From Burkholderia sp. Bp8992 (lineage in GTDB: Bacteria; Pseudomonadota; Gammaproteobacteria; Burkholderiales; Burkholderiaceae), in the NCBI RefSeq assembly GCF_003853705.1, contig NZ_QTQI01000011.1, positions 1 through 64,000 on the forward strand: 64,000 nt of DNA, read 5' to 3'. The notes beneath the pieces are model-generated. The model saw only the letters and a program-made list of their open reading frames with translations. It did no database searches and was not told where the DNA came from. Of this stretch, positions 49,036 to 57,343 are shown piece by piece. The position numbers and the translations under genes were made by a program. Position 1 is the stretch's first letter. Every line of letters starts with the position of its first letter.

Positions 49036-51783
49036 ATGGCCGGCAAGCTCGAACCGTATCGCCGCAAGCGCCGCTTCGACGAGAGCCCTGAACCCGAGGG
49101 CGCGCACGGGCGGCGGCGCGCGCATGCCGATGCGCATGCGCAGAAGCCTCGACCGTCCGCGCGCGCGGGCCGGCCGCTGCGCTTCGTGATCCAGGAACAT
49201 CACGCACGGCGGCTCCATTACGACTTCCGTCTCGAACTCGACGGCACGCTGAAGTCGTGGGCCGTGCCGAAGGGGCCGAGCGTCGACCCGTCGGTGAAGC
49301 GGCTGGCCGTGCACGTCGAGGATCATCCGCTCGAATACGCGTCGTTCGAAGGCGAGATTCCGGCCGGCCATTACGGCGCGGGCTCGGTCGTCGTCTGGGA
49401 CGAAGGCACGTGGACGCCCGACGGCGGCGTCGCGCAGGCACGCGACGGCTACCGGGCGGGCAAGCTGACGTTCCGGCTCGACGGCACGAAGCTGCACGGC
49501 GGCTGGGCGCTCGTGCGCAGCGGGCGGCAGCAGGGCCGCCAGGAGCAATGGCTGCTGATCAAGGAACGCGACGACGACGCGCGCGACGCCGAGGCGTTCG
49601 ACGTGGTCGCGCAGCGGCCGGGCAGCGTCCATCACGAACACACGCCGGCCGCGCGCAGGAAGCGCGGCGATGGCGGTGCGTCCGGCCCGCGCAGCGCGCG
49701 TCGCGACGACGACGCAGGACATGCGTCGGCCGATCTGTCCGACATCGACGGCGCCGTGCGCGCGGCGTTGCCCGAGCGCGTCGCGCCGCAACTCGCGACG
49801 CTGGTCGACGGGCCGCCTGCGCACGGCGACTGGCGCTACGAAGTGAAATTCGACGGCTACCGGATCCTCGCGCGGATCGCGGGCCGCGGCGCGCGGCGGC
49901 ACGTCGTGCTGATGACGCGCGAAGGCCGCGACTGGACCGCGAAACTGCGCGCGCAGCGCGACGCGCTTGCCGCGCTCGACGTCGACAATGCGTGGCTCGA
50001 TGGCGAGGCCGTCGTGCTGGGCGCCGACGGCCTGCCCGATTTCCAGGCGCTGCAGAACGCGCTCGGCGCGGGGCGCTCGGACGCCGTGACGCTGTTTGTC
50101 TTCGATCTGCCGTTCCTCGACGGATACGACCTGCGCGACGCGCCGCTCGCCGCGCGTCGCGCGCGGCTCGAACCGCTGCTCGCCCGCAGCGACCCCGCGC
50201 GGCTGCGCTACTCGCCCGACCTCGGCGACGACGTCGCGTCGCTGATCGCGAGCGCGTGCGACACGGGGCTCGAGGGGCTGATCGGCAAGCGCGCGGATTC
50301 GCGCTATCGCGGCGGCCGTTCGCCTGCGTGGATCAAGCTGAAATGCAGGCGGCGCCAGGAGTTCGTGATCGGCGGCTATACCGAGCCGTCGGGCAGCCGG
50401 CATGGCTTCGGCGCGCTGCTGCTCGGTGTGTACGAGCCCGCCGCGGGCGGCAAGCGGTCGCGCGGCGCGCCGCCGCTGCGCTACGTCGGCCGCGTCGGCA
50501 CCGGGTTCGATACGCGCCTGCTCGACCGGCTCGCGGCCACGTTGCGCAAGCACGAACGCGACACGACGCCGTTCGATCCACCGCCGCGCGAACGGTCGCG
50601 CACGCGCGTGCACTGGGTCGAGCCGACGCTCGTCGCCGAGTGCGAGTTCGCGGAATGGACGGGCGACGGGATCGTGCGGCAGGCGGCGTTCGTCGCGCTG
50701 CGCGAAGACAAGCCGGCGCGGCAGATCGTCCGCGAGGTGCCGCGGCAACCCGAAACGGAGGCGACGATGGATGAACCCCGTGCAGCGCACGACCGACAAC
50801 CGCCCGAGCCGCATGCGGATGCCGCGCATGGCCGCCGGTCGCGCGCACGATCGCCTGCGTCTGCCGGCCGTGCGCGCGGCGCGTCCGGCGCCGATCAGGT
50901 CGGCCATGTGCGCATCACGCATCCCGATCGCGTGATCGACCCGCAAAGCGGCACGCGCAAGATCGACCTCGCGCATTACTGGCAATGGGTCGCGCCGTGG
51001 CTGCTGCCCGACCTCAAAGGCCGGCCCGTGTCGCTCGTGCGCGCGCCGGGCGAGATTGCCGGCGAACTGTTCTTCCAGAAGCATGCGGAACGACGCGAGA
51101 TCCCGTTCGTCACGCAGCACGCCGGGCTCGACCCCGGCCACGGGCCGCTGCTGTCGATCGACAGCGTCGACGCGCTGCTCGGCGCCGCGCAGATGGGCAC
51201 GGTCGAGCTGCATACGTGGAATGCGCATGCGTCGAACGTCGAGCGGCCCGACCGCATCGTGTTCGACCTCGATCCCGACCCGGCGCTGCCGTGGCGCGCG
51301 ATGATCGACGCCGCGCAGCTCGTGCGCGGGTTGCTCGACGAGCTGGGGCTCGTATCGTTCTGCAAGACGAGCGGCGGCAAGGGGCTGCACGTCGTCGTGC
51401 CGCTTACGCGGCATGCGGGCTGGGACGACGTGAAGGATTTCTCCCGCGCGGTCGCGCAGCATGTCGCCGCTACGCTGCCCGAGCGCTTCACCGCGACGAT
51501 GGGGCCGCGTCACCGGCGCGGCAAGATCTTCGTCGATTACCTGCGCAACGGCCGCGGCGCGAGCACGATCGCCGCGTACTCGGTGCGCGCGCGGCCCGGC
51601 ATGGGCGTGTCGGTGCCGCTCGACTGGGACGAGGTGCCCGATACGACGGGCGGCGCGCAATGGACGATCGACACGCTGCACGAGCGGCTCGATGCGCTGA
51701 AGCGCGATCCGTGGGAAGGCTACGCGAAGACGCGCCAGCGCATCACCGCCGCGATGCGCGCGCGGCTCGCGGCGGAAACATGA
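49036..51783 (+). CDS. ligD: ATP-dependent DNA ligase LigD (PE-LIG-POL)
   Basis: 915 residues in the order phosphoesterase - ligase - polymerase. PE domain (about 45-190): FVIQEHHARRLHYDFRLE. Ligase: motif I KFDGYR with Lys near 271, later IGKRADSRYRGGRSPAWIKLK. Polymerase/primase (about 620-915): HPDRVIDPQSGTRKIDLAHY and the metal motif FDLDPD. It repairs double-strand breaks with Ku by end processing, gap filling and sealing. All three domains look intact. It ends convergently with the antiporter gene. Confidence 0.97.
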   Translation: MAGKLEPYRRKRRFDESPEPEGAHGRRRAHADAHAQKPRPSARAGRPLRFVIQEHHARRLHYDFRLELDGTLKSWAVPKGPSVDPSVKRLAVHVEDHPLEYASFEGEIPAGHYGAGSVVVWDEGTWTPDGGVAQARDGYRAGKLTFRLDGTKLHGGWALVRSGRQQGRQEQWLLIKERDDDARDAEAFDVVAQRPGSVHHEHTPAARRKRGDGGASGPRSARRDDDAGHASADLSDIDGAVRAALPERVAPQLATLVDGPPAHGDWRYEVKFDGYRILARIAGRGARRHVVLMTREGRDWTAKLRAQRDALAALDVDNAWLDGEAVVLGADGLPDFQALQNALGAGRSDAVTLFVFDLPFLDGYDLRDAPLAARRARLEPLLARSDPARLRYSPDLGDDVASLIASACDTGLEGLIGKRADSRYRGGRSPAWIKLKCRRRQEFVIGGYTEPSGSRHGFGALLLGVYEPAAGGKRSRGAPPLRYVGRVGTGFDTRLLDRLAATLRKHERDTTPFDPPPRERSRTRVHWVEPTLVAECEFAEWTGDGIVRQAAFVALREDKPARQIVREVPRQPETEATMDEPRAAHDRQPPEPHADAAHGRRSRARSPASAGRARGASGADQVGHVRITHPDRVIDPQSGTRKIDLAHYWQWVAPWLLPDLKGRPVSLVRAPGEIAGELFFQKHAERREIPFVTQHAGLDPGHGPLLSIDSVDALLGAAQMGTVELHTWNAHASNVERPDRIVFDLDPDPALPWRAMIDAAQLVRGLLDELGLVSFCKTSGGKGLHVVVPLTRHAGWDDVKDFSRAVAQHVAATLPERFTATMGPRHRRGKIFVDYLRNGRGASTIAAYSVRARPGMGVSVPLDWDEVPDTTGGAQWTIDTLHERLDALKRDPWEGYAKTRQRITAAMRARLAAET

Positions 51784-51788
51784 ACGCG

Positions 51789-53108
51789 TCAGCGCCGATG
51801 CTGCAGCCGGTAGTACCAGTTCATCAGCGGCGTCGCGGAGATCCCGTGCGCGACCACCGACGCGGACACGACGGCCAGCACCGGCGCCGCGAGCGACCGC
51901 ACCGCATCGAACGGCCCGTGCTCGAGCGCGAACAGCAGGTAGTAGAACGAGCCGATGCCGCGGATGCCGAACCACGCCATCAGCCGCCGCTGCGCATGCG
52001 TCGCGCGCGAACCGGTGAGCGTGAGCAGCACCGCGAGCGGGCGCACGGCGACGAACAGCACGGCCGCCAGCGTGGCCGCGCCCCACGTGATCAATGGGCC
52101 GGGCAGCGTCGCGAGCACGCTGCCGATCATCGTCATCACGACGGCTTCCGCGATCCGTTCGAGTTCGATCGTGAAGCCGAGCACCGATTCGGCCATGAAC
52201 GCGTGTGCCTTCTCCGGATGCTTTTCGGTGGCGACGACGTCTTCCGAATCGATCTGGCCGATCACTTCGCGCGGCGGCCGGTCGCCGCTCGCCCGGTGCT
52301 CGACGCGGCGCATCGCGACACCGGCCGCGAACGCCGCGATGAAGCCGAATGTATGTGCGAGCTGTGCGGCGCCGAACGACAGCACGATCAGCGCGAGCGC
52401 GAAGAAGCCTTCGAGGCCGAGCGCCTGCGCGTGACGCGTGCGCAGCCAGCCGATCGTCTTCGTCGTCACCCAGCCGAGGCTGCCGCCGATCGCGGCCGCG
52501 CCTGCGATGCCCCACAGCGCGACGAGCGCGAACGTGCCGGACAGCGGCGCAATGCCATGCGTCACGTCGCGCGCGCCGCACAGCGCGAGCCCTGCGAGCG
52601 CGAACGGCAGCGCGATGCCGTCGTTCATCCCGCCTTCGCCGGACAGCGCGAAGCGCACGAGGTCGCGATCGCCCGGATCGTGCACCTGTACGTCGTGCGC
52701 GAGCACGGGGTCGGTCGGCGCGAGGATCGCCGCGAGCAGCAGCGCGGGGCCCCAGCCGAGCCCGAGCGCGAGCACCGCGCAGGCGGCGAGCAGCGGCACG
52801 GTGACGACCATCGCGAGCAGGCCGAGGCGGCATGGCACGAGCCACAGTTTGTCGGACAGCGGCACGCGCAGCCGCAGCCCGATCGCGAACAGCGAGACGA
52901 GCAGCGCGATTTCGACGATTTCGCGCAGCAACCGGGCGTCGCGCTCGAGGTCGAGCTGCAGCAGGCCGGCGCCGGCCGGGCCGAGCGCGATGCCGAGCAC
53001 GAGATAGATCATCGCGGTGCTGCATGGCAGGTGGCGCAGCGCCGATGTCGCGACGCCCATGCCCAGCAGGACGGCGCCGATGATCAGGTACCAGAGCGTC
53101 TCGTGCAT
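51789..53108 (-). CDS. Cation:proton antiporter (CPA1/NhaP type)
   Basis: 439 residues with 11-13 hydrophobic segments, starting LWYLIIGAVLLGMGVATSAL. LAPTDPVLAHDVQ carries the conserved Asp of the ion site, followed by RFALSGEGGMNDGIALPF, the equivalent of the CPA1 double motif. It exchanges Na+ or K+ for H+ across the inner membrane. It lies 42 bases after the DUF3175 gene in the same direction, so it probably shares the sigma-54-type promoter at 53557. Confidence 0.92.
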   Translation of the reverse strand: MHETLWYLIIGAVLLGMGVATSALRHLPCSTAMIYLVLGIALGPAGAGLLQLDLERDARLLREIVEIALLVSLFAIGLRLRVPLSDKLWLVPCRLGLLAMVVTVPLLAACAVLALGLGWGPALLLAAILAPTDPVLAHDVQVHDPGDRDLVRFALSGEGGMNDGIALPFALAGLALCGARDVTHGIAPLSGTFALVALWGIAGAAAIGGSLGWVTTKTIGWLRTRHAQALGLEGFFALALIVLSFGAAQLAHTFGFIAAFAAGVAMRRVEHRASGDRPPREVIGQIDSEDVVATEKHPEKAHAFMAESVLGFTIELERIAEAVVMTMIGSVLATLPGPLITWGAATLAAVLFVAVRPLAVLLTLTGSRATHAQRRLMAWFGIRGIGSFYYLLFALEHGPFDAVRSLAAPVLAVVSASVVAHGISATPLMNWYYRLQHRR

Positions 53109-53150
53109 GCGTGCGGTCGTGGCGAGTCGGCAGGGCGGACGCGCAAGCCG

Positions 53151-53507
53151 TCAGGGCTTGCGGCCGAACGCCTCGCGCAGTTTTCGCTTCGCGCGTTCGA
53201 GCGTCGTGCGGCGCGTTTTCGGCAGATTGCGGCCTGCGCGGTTCACGTAGAAGTTCAGCATCGACATCGCCGACTGGAACGGCGACGCCTTGCGGCGGCG
53301 GCTGTGTTCGGCCGAATGCTTCAGCGATGCGGCAATCGCCGCCGGATCGTCGGACTTGAAGATGTCGGGCTCGATGTCGAGCGCATCGCTTTTTTGCGTG
53401 ACTTCGCCGGACCAGCGCTTGCGGTGGTTCGGATCGGCGCTGCGGGCGCGGCCGGCGCGGCGCGTGAGGCGCTTGCCGTGCGCGTGGGAGGCGGAAGCGG
53501 AAGGCAT
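53151..53507 (-). CDS. DUF3175 domain protein
   Basis: 118 residues. Basic N terminus, then KRWSGEVTQKSDALDIEPDIF, AAIAASLKHSAEHSRRRKASPFQSAMSML and NRAGRNLPKTRRTTLERAK, the pattern of DUF3175. Function unknown; small basic, possibly nucleic-acid-binding. GGAG lies eight bases before the start. A short GCAAGCC/GGGCTTGC hairpin overlaps its stop codon. Confidence 0.88.
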   Translation of the reverse strand: MPSASASHAHGKRLTRRAGRARSADPNHRKRWSGEVTQKSDALDIEPDIFKSDDPAAIAASLKHSAEHSRRRKASPFQSAMSMLNFYVNRAGRNLPKTRRTTLERAKRKLREAFGRKP

Positions 53508-53556
53508 GGCAGGGGCTCCATAGGGGGCACGAAACGAACGTACGAAGACGGGTGAC

Positions 53557-53570
53557 GCAAACCGCGTGCC
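53557..53570 (-). promoter_or_regulatory. Sigma-54 promoter for the DUF3175-antiporter operon
   Basis: On the minus strand GGCACG-CGGT-TTGC: full consensus. Start point near 53545, 38 bases before ATG 53507. Only 22 bases lie between it and the divergent site. Confidence 0.77.
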
Positions 53571-53592
53571 GCGCCGCGCACAGGCCGATGAC

Positions 53593-53606
53593 GGCATGGG
53601 CCTTGC
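53593..53606 (+). promoter_or_regulatory. Sigma-54 promoter for the Gly-rich exported protein
   Basis: GGCATG-GGCC-TTGC followed by T: full consensus. Start point near 53618, 56 bases before ATG 53674. Confidence 0.77.
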
Positions 53607-53618
53607 TGAAAGGAACGG

Positions 53619-53644
53619 GCAGGAATGTTCAGCAGGAATGTTCA
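53619..53644. repeat. Tandem 13-base repeat in a leader
   Basis: GCAGGAATGTTCA occurs twice back to back, starting at the inferred transcription start of the Gly-rich protein gene. Could be a protein- or RNA-binding site, or a slip duplication. Confidence 0.5.
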
Positions 53645-53673
53645 TCAGGGCACCATCAACAGGGAGAAACGCC

Positions 53674-54117
53674 ATGAAGTCAGTATCCGAATCGAAGTGT
53701 GTCGCGCGGCTTGTCGCGCGCGGCGTGCTTGCGTTCGCGGCGGTCGCGGTCGTCACGGCCGCGCCGGCCGCGTGGGCGCAGAATTCGCAACGCCCGGACG
53801 AGGGGACGGGCGCGCCGAATCCGTCGATGGACATGTCGACGCCCGGCGCCAACGGCAATACGGCCGCGCCGCCGCCGCCGGCCAGTCCGAAGCAGAAAGG
53901 CGCGAAGCACGGCATGCGTTCGCATGGCGGATCGGCCGCCCACGTGAAGCCGGGCGGCGGCCCCAACGGCGCGGGCGAAGGCGGCAGCGGCGCGCCGGGT
54001 GGCGGTGTCGGCGGCACGGGCGGCACGGGCGGCACGGGCGCCGGCAACGGCGGTTCGACCGGATCGACGGGCCCGGGCGGCGGCGGGACCGGCGGCGCGG
54101 GTTCCAGCGGTTATTGA
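53674..54117 (+). CDS. Exported Gly-rich protein, 147 aa
   Basis: A signal peptide (VLAFAAVAVVTAAPAAWAQ) with cleavage after AWA near residue 35. The mature protein is Asn/Pro-rich and then a long Gly tract with GGTGG-type repeats to the end. No enzyme motif. Periplasmic or secreted; probably disordered. AGGGAGA precedes the ATG. Function unknown. Confidence 0.75.
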   Translation: MKSVSESKCVARLVARGVLAFAAVAVVTAAPAAWAQNSQRPDEGTGAPNPSMDMSTPGANGNTAAPPPPASPKQKGAKHGMRSHGGSAAHVKPGGGPNGAGEGGSGAPGGGVGGTGGTGGTGAGNGGSTGSTGPGGGGTGGAGSSGY

Positions 54118-54201
54118 CGGTGTCGTGCCGGCGCGGCCGGCACGGCGCGATGGTGGCGCGGTTGCCAGGACGGGCGCGCCACCACCACGCAGGAGGACAT
54201 C

Positions 54202-54567
54202 ATGCAATCGAATTCCCGGATCTTGCTGGAGAACGAAGCGGTCGACGGCGATGCGGCCGACGCGGACGATCTCGATACGACGGTCCACGTCGACGTCGAA
54301 ACGGGCCGGATCATGTTTCATGCGGCGTGGGCGCTCGCGAACGAAGCACCGCCCGAGGCCGCGCGGCATTCGGTCGTGCTCGCGCTCGACTGCGACACGA
54401 TGGAGCATTACGCCGATCTCGACGACGGCGCGCGGATGCGCGTGCATGCGATGCTGCACGAGGCCGTGCAGCAGACGCTCGACCAGTTGCCCGACACCGA
54501 CGAGAACCTGACGCTGACGATCGAGCTGACCGATTCGATGCTGGACGCGGCGCGTCGCCTGCAGTAG
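54202..54567 (+). CDS. DUF3022-like protein, second copy
   Basis: 121 residues, soluble. The region SVVLALDCDTMEHYADLDDGARMRVHAML parallels the protein at 44831, with the same spacing of Asp, Tyr and Arg residues. CAGGAGGA precedes the ATG. A weak sigma-54-like sequence with GG and TTGC lies upstream but is too divergent to call; cotranscription with the Gly-rich gene (84-base gap) is possible. Confidence 0.7.
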   Translation: MQSNSRILLENEAVDGDAADADDLDTTVHVDVETGRIMFHAAWALANEAPPEAARHSVVLALDCDTMEHYADLDDGARMRVHAMLHEAVQQTLDQLPDTDENLTLTIELTDSMLDAARRLQ

Positions 54568-54606
54568 TCACGCCGGCCCGACCGGCCGCGTCCGGTTACA
54601 GACCCG

Positions 54607-54623
54607 TTGAAATCTTTGCAGCG
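54607..54623. promoter_or_regulatory. Recurring upstream motif, copy 2 (TTGAAA-TC-TTTGCAGCG)
   Basis: TTGAAATCTTTGCAGCG, preceded by TTACA at 54596-54600. It lies 85 bases before the -24 element at 54709, the same distance as copy 1 from its promoter. Confidence 0.55.
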
Positions 54624-54708
54624 CGGCGACGCCGCACGCGTATGCCCGTGCAGGCGAGCGTGATCGCGGGTCGTTCCCCCCGCGGTGCCGCGATAGGGCG
54701 GCCGTGCC

Positions 54709-54722
54709 GGCACGCCGATTGC
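54709..54722 (+). promoter_or_regulatory. Sigma-54 promoter for the DJ-1/PfpI operon
   Basis: GGCACG-CCGA-TTGC followed by T: full consensus. Start point near 54734, 39 bases before ATG 54773. A perfect inverted repeat CGATTGC-TGC-GCAATCG (54716-54732) overlaps the -12 element, and another, GGCAC-GACCT-GTGCC (54738-54752), follows the start point. Confidence 0.78.
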
Positions 54723-54772
54723 TGCGCAATCGCCATGGCACGACCTGTGCCGACACACCGAAGGAGGCATTC

Positions 54773-55321
54773 ATGAGCGGCAGGCTGGATCATTGCAAGG
54801 TAGCGATCCTCGCGGTCGACGGTTTCGAGGAAGCCGAACTCGTCGAACCGCAGCGCGCGCTTGCGGCCGAAGGCGCGCAGGTCGACGTGATTTCGCAGAA
54901 GCGCGGCGAGATCCAGGGTTTCCGGCACGTCGACAAGGGCAGCCGGGTGAAGGTCGACCGCACGTTCGACGATGCGCGCGAAGGCGACTACGACGCGGTC
55001 GTGCTGCCCGGCGGCGTCGTGAACGGCGACGCGATCCGGATGCTGCCGGCCGCGCGCGAATTCGTGACGGCGGCCGTCGGCGCCGGCAAGCCGATCGCGG
55101 CGATCTGCCACGGTGGCTGGCTGCTCGTGTCGGCCGGGCTCGTGGAGGGCCGCACGATGACGAGCTGGCCGAGCCTGCAGGACGATATCCGTCACGCGGG
55201 CGGCAAGTGGGTCGACGAGGAAGTCGTGCGCGACGGCAACCTGATCACGAGCCGCAAGCCGGCCGACCTGCCGGCGTTCAACGGCGCGCTGGTCGACCGC
55301 CTCGCGGCGCGGGGCGCCTGA
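54773..55321 (+). CDS. DJ-1/PfpI family protein (YhbO/deglycase-like)
   Basis: 182 residues. The nucleophile elbow AICHGGW carries Cys and neighbouring His; Glu in DGFEEAEL completes the usual active-site trio, and GGVVNGDAIR matches the family. Members have been described as stress-protective glyoxalases, deglycases or chaperone-like proteins; the activity here is not determined. AAGGAGG precedes the ATG. First gene of a three-gene unit. Confidence 0.93.
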   Translation: MSGRLDHCKVAILAVDGFEEAELVEPQRALAAEGAQVDVISQKRGEIQGFRHVDKGSRVKVDRTFDDAREGDYDAVVLPGGVVNGDAIRMLPAAREFVTAAVGAGKPIAAICHGGWLLVSAGLVEGRTMTSWPSLQDDIRHAGGKWVDEEVVRDGNLITSRKPADLPAFNGALVDRLAARGA

Positions 55322-55325
55322 GCCC

Positions 55326-55658
55326 ATGCCGGCCGATTCCCCACGCCGCGTGACGCTGACCGACGCGCCGCCCGTATTCGACGGCGCGGCGCTGCAGTTG
55401 CGCTTCGTCGTCGAGGTCGACGGCGCGCCGCAAACCTGTGCGATCACGGTCGAATCGCTGGAAGATCATTTCGGCGCGCAATCCGCGCTGGAGGCCGACC
55501 TGCGCGACGCGTTCGAACGCGGCCGCGCGCGCATCGAGGCCGCGTGCGCGGACGTGCTGGCCAACGGCAATGGCGGCGACGTGGTGCTGCACAGCGGCTA
55601 TTTCCGCGCGCCGGCCGGCCGTGCGCGCGCCGGCCTGTTTCATCCGCGCAAGCCTTGA
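55326..55658 (+). CDS. DUF1488 family protein
   Basis: 110 residues, soluble. PPVFDGAALQLRFVVEVDGAPQTCAITVESLEDHFGA and a C-terminal helical part with GDVVLHSGYF match DUF1488 proteins. Function unknown. Four bases after the DJ-1 gene, so cotranscribed. Confidence 0.8.
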   Translation: MPADSPRRVTLTDAPPVFDGAALQLRFVVEVDGAPQTCAITVESLEDHFGAQSALEADLRDAFERGRARIEAACADVLANGNGGDVVLHSGYFRAPAGRARAGLFHPRKP

Positions 55659-55697
55659 CGCGGCCGCGCTCCGCGGCCCGTCCGGCATTACATGTCG

Positions 55698-55714
55698 TTG
55701 AAAACTTTGCAGCG
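55698..55714. promoter_or_regulatory. Recurring upstream motif, copy 3 (TTGAAA-AC-TTTGCAGCG)
   Basis: TTGAAAACTTTGCAGCG, preceded by TTACA (55688-55692) as in copy 2. No sigma-54 promoter is seen at the usual distance downstream. It sits just before the 84-aa gene at 55761. Confidence 0.45.
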
Positions 55715-55760
55715 CGTCGCGGTCGGCGCGTCGCACGCAGCCGCCAACGGGGAAACGAGC

Positions 55761-56015
55761 ATGCTGACCGCCCACGAATTTGCCGCGCTGTTCCTGGTGC
55801 ATCACGCACCGGAGCAGATCCAGATCGACCGCGACGACGTCGTCGCACTCGTCGAACAACACCTGATCGTGATGCAGCGCGACGACGCGTCGGGCGAGCA
55901 TCGGCCCGTGCTGACGGCCGGCGGGCTGTCGGTGCTGCGGTGCGTGCAGCGGCATGACGTGCCCGAACCCGACACGATCGACGCTAGCGACCTGAACGAC
56001 GTGACCGATGCGTGA
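55761..56015 (+). CDS. Hypothetical protein, 84 aa
   Basis: Acidic soluble protein (HEFAALFLVHHAPEQIQIDRDDV) with a winged-helix-like pattern of helices and strands, not assigned to a family. I take ATG 55761 after GGGGAAACGAGC; an ATG at 55692 would run through the recurring upstream motif. It converges with the phosphatidylserine-decarboxylase-like gene. Confidence 0.65.
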   Translation: MLTAHEFAALFLVHHAPEQIQIDRDDVVALVEQHLIVMQRDDASGEHRPVLTAGGLSVLRCVQRHDVPEPDTIDASDLNDVTDA

Positions 56016-56033
56016 CGCGCCCTCGCGCGGCGC

Positions 56034-57290
56034 TTACCGCGCGATCGCGACGGACGCGTTGACCTGGACGACGGGTGTCCGGCCGTCGAACGGCGGCGCA
56101 TGCAGGAAGCGGTCGATCACGCCGGCCTCGAACAGCAGGCAGTACGTCGATCCGCCGAACTGGAAGTAGCCGATTTCGTCGCCCTTGTCGACGCGTTGTC
56201 CCGGCACGACCTCGACCACGCACGACGACACGTCGCCCATCCCGACGAACACGGCTGCCACGGTGCCGATGCCGGGATCGTCGCAGGCGATCGCGACCAC
56301 CGCGCGCGTGGCGACGGCCGTCGTGTAGCCCTGCGAATCGTTCAGGCCGGCCGGGTCCGGGCCTTCCGCTTCGGCGACCGAGTAGTAGGTGCCGTCGACG
56401 CGGTACGCATGCGTGACGACGCCGCGCACCGGCGCATGCCAGCGATGGTAGTTGTACGCGCTCAGGTAAGCCTGGTACACGTCGCCGCCGACGAAGCGCT
56501 CGGCGAGCGACAGCCGTGCGGGCGTGAAGAGGTCGCGCAGCGAATACGGCTGCGCCTTGATCCAGAACGTGTCGCGCAGCTTGACGTTCGACTCGGTGTG
56601 ATAAGGCGCGGCCTCGCACGCGCTGACGATCACGTGCGGATCGTCGGGCGCCGCGACCGGGCGCGCGCCGTCACGAAAGCGCCGCGTGAAGAAGTCGTTC
56701 CACGAATCGAAGCCCCAGTGCGGCTGGTCTTCGCGATACTGGAACTGCGACAGCCCGAGGCGCTTGCGCGCTTCGTCGCAGAACCAGCCGTCGGGCGCCG
56801 ACGTGTCGAGATGCGCGCGCGAATGCGGGCCGCCGAGGAAATCGCACCATACGTTCAGCACGCGCTTCAATTGCGCGTTGACGGCCGCGTCGCGAAACAC
56901 CGCGTGGCCCGACGGCATGCACATCGGCCAGTCGAAGAACGCGTTCAGCGGGCACACGATCAGGCTTTCCTCGCTGAACGGCGGCGTGTAGGTCATCAGA
57001 TGATCGATCACGGTCATCAACTCGCCGATCGACGTGTAGCCGAGCCGGTGTCCCGATTCGATTGCTTCGTCGATCGCGCGGGTCAGGCTCATGCGCAGCA
57101 CGGCGTCGTCGTCGAACAGCCGCGCGAGTGCCTGCACGGCGGGCGTGCGCAGCCGGTCGCCCGCATGCGCGCGGGCGTCGGCCGCGATCTTCTCGCGGAA
57201 CGCGACCATGTGGGCTTCTTCGCGCGCCATCCATTCGCCGAGCCGACGGCGCGTGGCGGGCGGCGGGTTGCGGTCGGTCGGCATCGTCAC
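56034..57290 (-). CDS. Phosphatidylserine decarboxylase-like protein
   Basis: 418 residues, longer than the housekeeping enzyme (about 210-320). An N-terminal 'PSD-associated' region (about 1-170) is followed by the decarboxylase-like domain: NYHRWHAPVRG, and near the end GYFQFGGSTYCLLFE. The Gly-Ser-Thr of GGST corresponds to the self-cleavage (LGST) site that generates the pyruvoyl group. It may decarboxylate phosphatidylserine or another serine- or amino-acid-derived substrate. No membrane segment. GGAGGT precedes the ATG. Confidence 0.85.
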   Translation of the reverse strand: MTMPTDRNPPPATRRRLGEWMAREEAHMVAFREKIAADARAHAGDRLRTPAVQALARLFDDDAVLRMSLTRAIDEAIESGHRLGYTSIGELMTVIDHLMTYTPPFSEESLIVCPLNAFFDWPMCMPSGHAVFRDAAVNAQLKRVLNVWCDFLGGPHSRAHLDTSAPDGWFCDEARKRLGLSQFQYREDQPHWGFDSWNDFFTRRFRDGARPVAAPDDPHVIVSACEAAPYHTESNVKLRDTFWIKAQPYSLRDLFTPARLSLAERFVGGDVYQAYLSAYNYHRWHAPVRGVVTHAYRVDGTYYSVAEAEGPDPAGLNDSQGYTTAVATRAVVAIACDDPGIGTVAAVFVGMGDVSSCVVEVVPGQRVDKGDEIGYFQFGGSTYCLLFEAGVIDRFLHAPPFDGRTPVVQVNASVAIAR

Positions 57291-57322
57291 CTCCGGGCAT
57301 CAATTCGGGACGACATGACGCA

Positions 57323-57336
57323 GCAAGATGCTTGCC
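57323..57336 (-). promoter_or_regulatory. Sigma-54 promoter candidate for the decarboxylase-like gene
   Basis: On the minus strand GGCAAG-CATC-TTGC followed by T: one mismatch (C to A). Start point near 57311, 21 bases before ATG 57290. Confidence 0.6.
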
Positions 57337-57343
57337 CGGATTC

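Noticed and set aside
47932-53025. 1697-codon minus-strand frame opposite ku, ligD and the antiporter
   Set aside because: Composition is shadow-like, with no domain, and it runs antisense to three clear genes.
54738-54751. Second sigma-54 site GGCACG-ACCT-GTGC before DJ-1
   Set aside because: Part of a perfect inverted repeat downstream of a better promoter; too close to the start codon to be the main site.
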